From the NCBI GenBank assembly GCA_945933905.1, contig CAMEQX010000008.1, forward strand, positions 1 through 15,552: a stretch of DNA of 15,552 bases. The letters are read 5' to 3'. The translations under genes and the position numbers were made by a program. Of the stretch, positions 1 through 7,209 are shown one piece after another (within the stretch, counting starts at the first letter, position 1; every line of letters begins with the position of its first letter). Below the pieces are notes generated by a model. It was not told the DNA's origin. It made no database searches and saw only the letters and a program-made list of their open reading frames with translations. The DNA comes from an uncultured Clostridia bacterium (GTDB lineage: Bacteria > Bacillota > Clostridia > Oscillospirales > Ruminococcaceae).

Positions 1-612
1 CAGGCGCTTCTCGAGGGTATCGAGGTCAATATGCCCGAGCTCTACGGCGCAATCGTAGCTCTCATTCTTTCGTTCGTGTTCTCAATCGCGGGTTCAATCT
101 CGATGAAAAGAGCCGCGGTTTTCGGTGCGATAAGCTGCGCGGGCTACGGCTACATCTTCGCGTTTATGGGCTACGTTATCAAGGAATATCAGGGCATTAT
201 CGGGCTTGCGCTCGTGCTCACGGTGTCGATGGTTGCGGCAATGCAGCTCCTCTTCGCCACGGGCAAAATCAAGGTTACAAACAAGTTCGTGACAATTCTG
301 TCAACGCTGCTGATTGCGTCGGTTATCGGAAGCGCGCTCGTGTTCATCTGCTCGTTTATCCCCGGTCTTAATCAGATTATCGCGTTCATTCGCGGAAATA
401 TGGTTATCTCAATCGCGATGTCCGTCGGCGGAGTAATTCTCGCGTCGCTGTTCCTTTTGGTTGACTTCAGCCAAATTCAGCAGACCGTTGAAAACAAGCT
501 CCCCAAGCAGTATGAATGGGTTGCGGCTTTCTCGCTTACGTTCACCATTATCTGGCTGTACCTCGAAATCCTCAACCTGCTCCTCAAGCTCAAAAACAGC
601 GACAGCAAGTAA
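1..612 (+). CDS. Bax inhibitor-1/YccA-like membrane protein, 3' part
   Basis: The frame is open from the first base of the window, so the gene starts upstream; the ATG at 31 is internal. The visible 203 residues contain about six hydrophobic segments (roughly residues 14-31, 38-57, 66-86, 96-120, 134-156 and 173-195). The C-terminal pattern is the best identifier: an acidic residue in the membrane (LLVDF), then a short QQTVENKLPKQYEW loop, then a last helix with WLYLEIL. This matches the BaxI_1 (YccA-like) branch of the Bax inhibitor-1 family, where the loop is usually close to GVEAGAPKYMEW. These are integral membrane proteins; some BI-1 homologues are pH-sensitive calcium leak channels, but the role of this branch in bacteria is poorly defined. 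A terminator follows 34 bases after the stop. Family assignment is by remembered motif similarity; function is not inferred further. Confidence 0.78.
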   Translation, partial: QALLEGIEVNMPELYGAIVALILSFVFSIAGSISMKRAAVFGAISCAGYGYIFAFMGYVIKEYQGIIGLALVLTVSMVAAMQLLFATGKIKVTNKFVTILSTLLIASVIGSALVFICSFIPGLNQIIAFIRGNMVISIAMSVGGVILASLFLLVDFSQIQQTVENKLPKQYEWVAAFSLTFTIIWLYLEILNLLLKLKNSDSK

Positions 613-646
613 GCGTTTCTGAGGATTCGTCAAAAATTACAACGAG

Positions 647-675
647 CCCCCGCTGCTGTTTAGCGGGGGATTTTT
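647..675 (+). terminator. Rho-independent terminator after the BaxI-like gene
   Basis: An 8-bp GC-rich stem (CCCCCGCT at 647-654 with AGCGGGGG at 662-669) closes a 7-base loop and is followed by A and five T. It lies between the BaxI-like stop and the yetF-like gene on the same strand, so yetF probably has its own promoter in 676-720, although no convincing -35/-10 pair is visible there. Confidence 0.88.
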
Positions 676-737
676 GCGCGTTTTCGTGAATATTCGACCG
701 GATTTTTTGCAAAATAACTGCAAAGAGGTGAAAACTT

Positions 738-1445
738 GTGGATATTCTAAAGGTTATTTTAACATCGATTGCAAGCGTGGTGACGCTGTTTTTGCTCACA
801 AAGCTTATGGGCAACAAGCAGCTCTCGCAGCTTAGTATGTTCGACTATATCATCGGCATTTCAATCGGCTCGATTGCCGCGGAATTTGCCACGGAGCTTG
901 AAAATCCCGAACGCACGCTTATCGCGATGATAATTTATGCGGTTATCGCGTTTTGCGTTTCAATCGTCACGGGGAAATCCGCAAAAGCGCGAAAAATCGT
1001 CAACGGAAAGCCGCTCATCTTATTCGACAAGGGAAAGCTCTATCGCGAGAATTTCCGAAAAGCCCGCATAGATTTGTCGGATTTTCTCACGCACTGCCGA
1101 AATCTCGGCTACTTTGATTTGTCGCAGATTAGAACCGCCGTTTTCGAATACAACGGCTCGATAAGCGTTCTGCCCGTTGAACAAAACCGCCCTATCCAGC
1201 CCATCGATGTGAATATAAAGCCCGTTCAGCAGGATTTGCTTGTGAATGTCATTCTTGACGGAAATATCAACGAGCCAAACCTCAAGCACACGGGAAACAA
1301 CAAAATCTGGCTTGAAAAGGAGCTTCACGCGCAGGGCTTTCACTCCGAAAAGGAGATTTTCCTCGGCGCAGTCAACACGGTTGACAACACCCTTCAGCTT
1401 TATGCGCGCGATGTTCCCGAGAAATGCTGCGATTATTTTGAATAA
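738..1445 (+). CDS. YetF-like DUF421 membrane protein
   Basis: The 235-residue protein starts with GTG at 738, chosen because AGAGGTG at 724-730 is a good ribosome site seven bases upstream. Three hydrophobic segments (about residues 4-25, 33-53 and 60-80) are followed by a soluble part of about 150 residues. The motif order is typical of DUF421: FDYIIGISIGSIAAE in the second helix, then NGKPLILFDKGKL, then a strand-rich region with LSQIRTAVFEYNGSISVLP. Length matches the YetF group (about 220-235). In Bacillus, YetF-type proteins and the related 2Duf protein sit in spore membranes, 2Duf raising spore wet-heat resistance; whether that applies here is unknown. The TAA stop abuts the stop of the convergent kinase gene with no base between them. 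Confidence 0.9.
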   Translation: MDILKVILTSIASVVTLFLLTKLMGNKQLSQLSMFDYIIGISIGSIAAEFATELENPERTLIAMIIYAVIAFCVSIVTGKSAKARKIVNGKPLILFDKGKLYRENFRKARIDLSDFLTHCRNLGYFDLSQIRTAVFEYNGSISVLPVEQNRPIQPIDVNIKPVQQDLLVNVILDGNINEPNLKHTGNNKIWLEKELHAQGFHSEKEIFLGAVNTVDNTLQLYARDVPEKCCDYFE

Positions 1446-4278
1446 TTATCCGCGCTCGCCGAGAAATTCCGCGAGCGTTTCACATAGCCTGTCAACGTCA
1501 ATCGGCTTGCTGACGTGCGCGTTCATTCCAACCTCAAGACAGCGCTGCCTGTCGGTATCGAACGCGTTCGCCGTCATCGCGACAATCGGTATCCCCGAAA
1601 GCGCTTTGTTCGGAAGCGAGCGTATTTCGCTTGTCGCCTTGTAGCCGTCCATAACAGGCATCTGCAAGTCCATCAGAATTATATCAAAATAGCCGTCCGC
1701 GCTGTTCGCGACCTTATCTACGGCAATCGCGCCGTTTTCAGCCTGCTCGATGACAAAGCCCAGCTCCGAGAGAATAGCCGAAGCAATCTCGCGGTTCATC
1801 TCGTTGTCCTCGACAAGCAGCAGCCGTTTTCCCGCGAAATCAACCTCGGCTTTTGCCTTAACCGCGCTCGTCTTGACGTTTGAAACATCGGTGATTTGCA
1901 GCTTCAGCGAAACCACAACCTCCGTGCCCTTTCCACGCTCCGAGAAAATCTCAATCTCGCCGCCCATCATCTCCACCAGCCGCTTTACAATCGCAAGCCC
2001 GAGTCCCGTGCCGCTTATTCCTGTTTCGGTTGTGGTTTTTTCGCGTTCAAACATCTCAAAAGCGTGCTTTCGGAAGTTTTCGCTCATTCCTATTCCCGTG
2101 TCCTTAACCGAGAAAACATAGCTCGCGAAGCCGTTTTCAGCCTTCCCGCGCTCGTTTATCGAGAAAACAATCCTCCCGCCTTTTCGCGTGAATTTCACGG
2201 CGTTGCTGATGATATTCACCATGATCTGCGAGAGCTTTATATTATCGCACAAAACATACCGATTTGCGATATTCTTCAAGACAACAAAGCTCACGCCCGC
2301 CTGCTCCGTGCTCTCGCTGAACATAACCGACAAATTCTCGATTTCCGTATTCAAATCAACCGCCGTTAAATCAAGCGTCGCCTTTCCGCTCTCGATTTTC
2401 GACAGGTCGAGAATGTCGTTTATCAGCTTCAAAAGCACGTCGCCCGATTTCAGAATTTTCTTCACGGAGCTTTCGACAACCGCTTTATCGGCGGTATTCT
2501 GCGCGATGATTTCCGCAAAGCCGATAATCGCGTTCATCGGGGTTCTGATGTCGTGGCTCATTGACGACAAAAACGCGCCCTTCGCAAGACTTGCCTTTTC
2601 TGCCGCCGCGAGAGCCTGCTCAAGCTCAGCCTTGCTCTTGCGCTCCTGCTCAACGGTTTCCGTGATGTCCTTTCGCGCAAAGCAGATTTTCCCGAGCCGC
2701 AAATCCGTCGGCAAAATCGTGAGATGCTTGAAACGGATTTCGCCGTCTTCGTTTTTTATCGAATAATTCAGCGAAAACGAGCCCGTTTTTTCGAGCTTCT
2801 CCATAATATACCGCTTGTCAAGCAGCTTCCCGATATTTTCGCGGTCTTCCTCGCAGATAAAATTTTGGATAAAATTCCGAATATACTCGAAATAATTCCT
2901 CTCCTCGCCGCTGAAATCACCCGACTGCCAGTTTCGCATAATCCGCTGTTTATCGTGGTTGAGGTCAATTTCCGAAACCATATCATAGCCCACATACGCG
3001 AGATTTAGCATCATCCGCTCGCGGATAATCTGCTCGGTCATATCCGTCACGGAGAGATTTCCCATAATATCGTGGGTGTCGGGGTCCTCCAAAAGCCGCG
3101 CGAAAAACCTCGCATAACGCCCCGTTTCCTCGTTCGGCAATTTCACCATACATATCTTCTCAATCTTCGTGAAGCCGTTTCGATAAGCGCGGGCTGCGGG
3201 CTCGTTTAAGAACGTTTCCAAAAAGCCGCGGCGTTCTTCCTCGTCGATAATCGCCTTGCTTATTTCGGTGATGAAAGCGGTTCTCGACAGGTTGAAATCC
3301 TCGTCAAATTCCGCGTTTGTGTAGTTTATCACCTCGGAAACGGTATCGCGCGTGATGTTGCATTGTCCGAGCAAAAGCACGTTCGGTCCCGATGAACGAA
3401 GGTGTCTGTCAAGGCGCTCGCGGTAGTTTTTGCGGAGCTTTTCCTGCTCCTCGATTTCCTCCGTCAAGTCATAATGCGAGCAGTACAGCTTGATTTCGCC
3501 GTTCTCAAGCACCATTTGCGTGATTATATTCTTCACCCAAAAATAAGTTCCGTCACCGCGCCTTAACCGATAAGTGAACTCGCCGTGCTCTTTTCCGCTG
3601 TGTAAATAGTCGTCAAGCTTCTTGTCAACGTGCTCCCTGTCATCAGGGTAAATCGCGCGCCTGACGTCCGCGCGGTACTCTTCCATAACCTTCTCGGGAG
3701 TCATCTTCAGCATACTCGCAAAGCCCTCGGAAATGAACTCGAGCTGCATTTTCCCGCCGGGCTTTCTGCAAAGCATGGCAACTCCTTCGGAGAGATTATT
3801 CAGGATTTTCCTTTCCTCCTCGTTTGCCTTTTCCAGCCGTAAAATCTTGTTTTGGCTTTGCTCGAGCTTGCTTTCAATCTCCTTGCGGGTGATGACAATT
3901 TCGCTGATGTCCTGATGACTGCCCCAAAGCCGCGCGCCGTTTTCTTTCGGATAAGAAGCGTCGCGTTTTCCGCCGCAGCGAATGTAAATCTCGCCCTTTT
4001 CGGCGTGACGCCAAGAATATTCAACCTCGGAATGACGAAATTTCAGCATCTCCTCAACGCACGCGAGAATCTTCGGCTTGTCATTTTCGTTTATTCTCTC
4101 AAATGCGATAGTTTTCCTCGGGCGAAAGCTCGGGGGTCATTCCCATAATTCTGTAAAAAGATGAGTTTGCGAATAATCTCGGCTCTTTTCCGTCTTCTGT
4201 TTCAATCTGCCAAAGGCTGATGTTGGAGTCGGAAAGAATATCATTTATAAGCAACTCGCTTTCAAAACGTTCAATCAT
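1446..4278 (-). pseudogene. Hybrid sensor histidine kinase (PAS-HisKA-HATPase-REC), frameshifted in the first PAS
   Basis: The authentic start is ATG at 4278, preceded by GGAGAGG (4289-4295) at 10 bases. From there 59 residues read as the start of a PAS domain (SLWQIET, then FANSSFYRIMGMTPELSPEENYRI) and hit TGA at 4099-4101. The PAS continues in the +1 frame (FERINENDKPKIL, then EVEYSWRHAEKGE) and stays open to TAA at 1446. Numbering the downstream frame from the internal ATG at 4049 (867 residues): rest of PAS 1 to about 50, coiled linker 50-85, PAS about 85-200, two PAS-like modules about 220-340 and 345-465, HisKA with SHDIRTPMN and phospho-His 499, HATPase with N616, DTGIGM (650-655) and GTGLGL, then a receiver with acidic pair in LVEDNE, phospho-Asp 794, T826 and K848. 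There is no membrane segment, so it is cytoplasmic, and no HPt domain. All catalytic residues remain, so a truncated kinase could still be active if translated. A sequencing error is the main alternative to a real lesion. Confidence 0.85.
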
Positions 4279-4391
4279 TTCAGTAATTCCTCTCCGCAGT
4301 TATCTCAAATTTTCCACACTTTTCGGAATATACCAACGCTAACCACAATGCCGCACAATAACATACTGCGCGGCATATTTTGTAGTTAATT
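4279..4391 (-). other. Spacer between receiver-HD remnant and second kinase, with one hairpin
   Basis: The 113-base gap holds one inverted repeat: ATGCCGCAC at 4348-4356 pairs with GCGCGGCAT at 4368-4376 (9 bp, one G-U pair, 11-base loop). Read leftwards it has no T tail; read rightwards it is followed only by ATTTTG. It may be a weak terminator or a processing site. No convincing promoter for the kinase is visible, so the kinase is probably read through from the genes to its right. Confidence 0.4.
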
Positions 4392-5090
4392 TTAAACAGA
4401 AAGGCTCTTGTAATAGTTTATTATCTCATATCTGCATTTTTTCGCGATATCCACAAGGTCGGGTGAAAACGCGCCCGTCAAATCTTTCGTGGTGGTGCAT
4501 ACAAATATCCGAGCAAACCCTCACGAAATACTTACAGCTCGGCGAGTCGTTGAGGCAGATTATCTTCGCGCTCGCAGTGCGACGGGTCAAGCCCCGAATT
4601 CTTGAGGAAAATGTCGTAAATCGCCTTGAGCTTTGAAATATAGCTGTCAACAACGTAGGTTTCCGAGACGACAGCCGCCTTCTCCTCGGGCTCTTTTTCC
4701 TGTCCCGCTTCAACGCTAACGCCGAAAATTCGGCAAATCTTGTCCAAAACCGTCTGTGAGTCAAACGGCTTGCTTATGAAATCGGAAATGCCGAACTGCG
4801 AAGCGTGCTTGACGTTTTCGGCAGTCGCCTCGGCGGTTACAAGCGCCACGGGAAGCTTGATGTTGTTCTCGGTCATCACGCGCAAAACGTCAAATCCGTC
4901 CAGCACGGGCATCGATATATCAAGCAGCATTCCGTCAATCCCCGAGCCCTTTTTCATCAAAAGCTCAAGCGCCGCGTACCCGTTTCCAACCTCGATTATT
5001 TCAAAGCGCTTGCTTAGAATATTGCGCAGAATTCTTCTGTCAATTTCCGAGTCGTCAACCAGCAGTAATCTCTTAAAACAAACTCGCCAT
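4392..5090 (-). pseudogene. Decayed response regulator: intact receiver, remnant HD-type domain
   Basis: ATG at 5090 has AAGGAG (5097-5102) six bases upstream, but reads only MASLF before TAA; the receiver continues in the +1 frame (KRLLLVDDSEIDRR) as if one T had been added to a T run. The receiver has the acidic pair, phospho-Asp in GMLLDISMP, VTAEA and ISKPF. A linker (YISKLKAIYDIFLKNSGLDP) follows and the frame ends at 4532. Near 4561-4572 the +1 frame takes over with IICLNDSPSCKYFVRVCSD and MHHHERFDGR, which is an HD-GYP-like HHERYDGKG motif; near 4470-4479 another +1 step leads to GAFSPDLVDIAKKCRYEI and a TAA at 4392. Compared with receiver-HD proteins of Clostridia as I remember them, about 85 residues before the HHER motif and about 45 after it are missing, including the HD dyad. 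A TTG at 5146 would give an open frame through the receiver but has no ribosome site. Confidence 0.82.
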
Positions 5091-5132
5091 AAAAATCTCC
5101 TTGTTATTTGCACAATTTGTGAATAAACCGCA

Positions 5133-5489
5133 TCACTGCTGTTCAAGCCAAGTTGTTATTGTCTGAGTGATTTTGTTGTAATTCTCGGTTATCTCGGGCA
5201 TCATCTCACAAGCCTTCTCCCAATCGTTTGCACGGAAAAGCGCAACCTGCTCGGAAAAAAGTCTGAAAAGCTCTGTCATCGAGAGATTTCCGCACAAGCC
5301 TTTGAGCGTGTGAGAAGCCGTGAGCGCTTCGCTTTCGCTCTTTTCGGCAATCGCGCGGACAAGCTCGTCATAGTTGCTGTCGTCAAGAAATTTCCGGAGC
5401 ATTCTCGCATAAAGCGACTCGTTTCCCATAAATCTCTTCACGGCGTCCTCCGCGTCAATTCCCGCATTTTTAAGCAAATCAAAATTCAT
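5133..5489 (-). CDS. Free histidine phosphotransfer (HPt) protein
   Basis: A single 118-residue helical HPt domain. The signature ASHTLKGLCGNLSM places the phospho-His at residue 60, followed by the usual K and G that pack around it. ATG at 5489 is preceded by GAGGG at five bases. The gene lies 22 bases after the HD-GYP stop, indicating co-transcription. HPt proteins shuttle phosphate between receiver domains; both hybrid kinases here end in receivers and lack HPt, and the HD-GYP protein starts with a receiver, so this is the natural intermediate (inference). Its last 14 bases overlap the possible TTG start of the receiver-HD remnant, but the probable true start of that gene (5090) is downstream of the stop. 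The gene is intact. Confidence 0.93.
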   Translation of the reverse strand: MNFDLLKNAGIDAEDAVKRFMGNESLYARMLRKFLDDSNYDELVRAIAEKSESEALTASHTLKGLCGNLSMTELFRLFSEQVALFRANDWEKACEMMPEITENYNKITQTITTWLEQQ

Positions 5490-5511
5490 AATACCCTCAT
5501 TTTTCCCGATT

Positions 5512-7020
5512 TTATCGGAACTCTATTTTTCCCGCAACTCCCAAAAATACGGGATTTTCGGCGTTTGTCCAAATCGTTTGGCAGTGAATTTCGCAGTCGC
5601 GCTCGCTGCCGTTTACCATAAATTTTCCCGCAAAATCAACCGTGGGATTGTCGGGAACAGCCGCCGTTATCTTTTCGATAAACCGTTTGCAGTCCTCGTT
5701 TTGCGCGTTTTTAACGTCCTCGTTTTCGAGCGGTTCGAGAATTATGCGGCTAAATCCGAGCGTCTGCGCGGCGGTTTCCGAGAGCGTGAGCGTGGACGGA
5801 TTTTTTTGGAACGCGAAGAACGCGCCGCTAACAGCGGTTTCGTAAAACTCCGACTTTGCGCGCTCAAACTCAATCTGCTGAAGCATCTGTCCAGAAGCGG
5901 CAAGGTCGCTGTTGTTGATAATCTCGTCCGTGATGCTTTGGAATTCGCGCTTGTACTGCAAGGACTGAACGTTGCTCTGAAGGTCGTTTTTCAGCGTTTC
6001 TCCGATGTCCTTCAGGCACTCGAGAATTATCGGATTGAACGTGCCGCATTCGCCGCCGCAAATCATCTCAATCGCTTTCTCGTGGGTGTAGGCTTTTTTA
6101 TAGCATCGTTCGCTTGTGAGCGCGTCGTAAACGTCCGCAATCGACACAACCTGCGCGGAAATCGGTATCTCGTCGCCCAGCAGACCGTCGGGATAGCCCT
6201 TTCCGTCATAGCGCTCGTGGTGCCAGCGGCAGATTTCGTAGGAAGCCTTCAAAAGCGGCTCATCCTTGAAATCCTTGAGCTTTTCAAGCATAGAAGCGCC
6301 GATTTCCGAGTGCGTTTTCATAATCGCAAACTCATCGGGAGTAAACCTTCCCGGCTTGTTCAGAATTTCATCGGGGATTGCGATTTTTCCGATGTCGTGA
6401 AGCGAGGAAGCCGTGCTGATAAGCTTGATATCGTTCATCGAGATGTTGTATTTCTTGGTTTTCTTCACAAGCTGATGAAGAAGAAGCTCGGTGATGATGT
6501 TGATATGAACAACGTGCGAGCCGCTCTCGCCGTTTCTGAACTCAACAATGTGGCTCAAAATCGCCACCATCAGCTTGTTGTTTTTCTCTTTCTCGAAAAT
6601 CTGATTTGCAACAATGTCAACCAGCCTGCGCTGCTTGGCGTAAAGCGTGATTGTATTCTTCACTCTGCGCTGAACGACAGCCGCTTCAAACGGTCTGCCG
6701 ACATAGTCCGCAGCACCGAGGTCATAGGCGCGCGTGATAAAATCCGGAGAGCTTTCCGCGGAAATCATAATCACGGGAACCTCCTCGATGATTTTGTATC
6801 TGTTCATCGCCTCGAGAACTTCAAAGCCGTCCATTCCCGGCATCACCACGTCCAGCAGAACCAGCGCGATTTCGCTCGCGCTCTTTTTGAGGATATCGAG
6901 CGCCGCTTCTCCGCCTTCCGCTTCAACAACGTCATATTCCGCGCCGAGAATTTCCACCAAAAGCTCTCTGTTTATCTCCGAGTCGTCAACAACCAGAATT
7001 CTGTATTTTTTTGCCGGCAT
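5512..7020 (-). CDS. HD-GYP response regulator, probable cyclic di-GMP phosphodiesterase
   Basis: I choose ATG at 7020 (502 residues, MPAKKYRILVVDDSE) because GGGGGG lies just upstream; a TTG at 7035 would add five residues. Receiver, about 5-125: acidic pair D12/D13 and phospho-Asp 57. The conserved receiver lysine appears as arginine in YVGRPF (R109). HD-GYP domain, about 150-345: HD dyad in SLHDIGK (H208/D209), H237 in MKTHSEIG, HHERYDGKGYP from H267, then SIADVYDALTSERCYK. All metal ligands and the GYP signature are present, so hydrolysis of cyclic di-GMP is likely (family knowledge). The last 150 residues (about 350-502) are not a known part of HD-GYP; they may be a PAS-like fold ending in VFLGVAGKI. 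It has its own strong promoter and heads the HPt gene. Confidence 0.93.
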   Translation of the reverse strand: MPAKKYRILVVDDSEINRELLVEILGAEYDVVEAEGGEAALDILKKSASEIALVLLDVVMPGMDGFEVLEAMNRYKIIEEVPVIMISAESSPDFITRAYDLGAADYVGRPFEAAVVQRRVKNTITLYAKQRRLVDIVANQIFEKEKNNKLMVAILSHIVEFRNGESGSHVVHINIITELLLHQLVKKTKKYNISMNDIKLISTASSLHDIGKIAIPDEILNKPGRFTPDEFAIMKTHSEIGASMLEKLKDFKDEPLLKASYEICRWHHERYDGKGYPDGLLGDEIPISAQVVSIADVYDALTSERCYKKAYTHEKAIEMICGGECGTFNPIILECLKDIGETLKNDLQSNVQSLQYKREFQSITDEIINNSDLAASGQMLQQIEFERAKSEFYETAVSGAFFAFQKNPSTLTLSETAAQTLGFSRIILEPLENEDVKNAQNEDCKRFIEKITAAVPDNPTVDFAGKFMVNGSERDCEIHCQTIWTNAENPVFLGVAGKIEFR

Positions 7021-7054
7021 TTTTATGCCCCCCAACTCAAAACCGAAATCCGCC

Positions 7055-7084
7055 TCAAACCGCGGCTTTTCGTAGCAGTTTCAT
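7055..7084 (-). other. Possible 9-codon leader ORF before the HD-GYP gene
   Basis: Within the leader RNA predicted from the 7104-7132 promoter, ATG at 7084 follows AAGGT at about six bases and encodes MKLLRKAAV then TGA. It is short, basic, and could be chance; no attenuator-like hairpin pair is evident beyond a 4-bp CCGC/GCGG stem around its stop codon. Confidence 0.2.
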
Positions 7085-7103
7085 AAATTTACCTTATTAT
7101 CCA

Positions 7104-7132
7104 ATTATACCACTTTTTGCCGAAACAGTCAA
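7104..7132 (-). promoter_or_regulatory. Sigma-A type promoter of the HD-GYP/HPt operon
   Basis: On the minus strand TTGACT (7127-7132) and TATAAT (7104-7109) are separated by 17 bases, with TGG before the -10. Transcription would start near 7097, giving a leader of about 76 bases. It lies after the stop of the large kinase, so the HD-GYP gene can be expressed independently, although no clear terminator separates them. Confidence 0.85.
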
Positions 7133-7209
7133 CAACTTGCCAACGACATTAAGATTTCATAAATGCTAAAACGCGCGGCAATTTTTTGGTTATAATGCAC
7201 TAATCTCGG

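Noticed and set aside
4049..4051. ATG at 4049 as native start of the second kinase
   Set aside because: It would begin in the middle of a PAS domain without a ribosome site, whereas 4278 has a good site and encodes the missing PAS start.
5578..7086. 502-codon open frame on the plus strand
   Set aside because: Antisense shadow of the HD-GYP gene, whose receiver and HD-GYP motifs are unambiguous on the minus strand.
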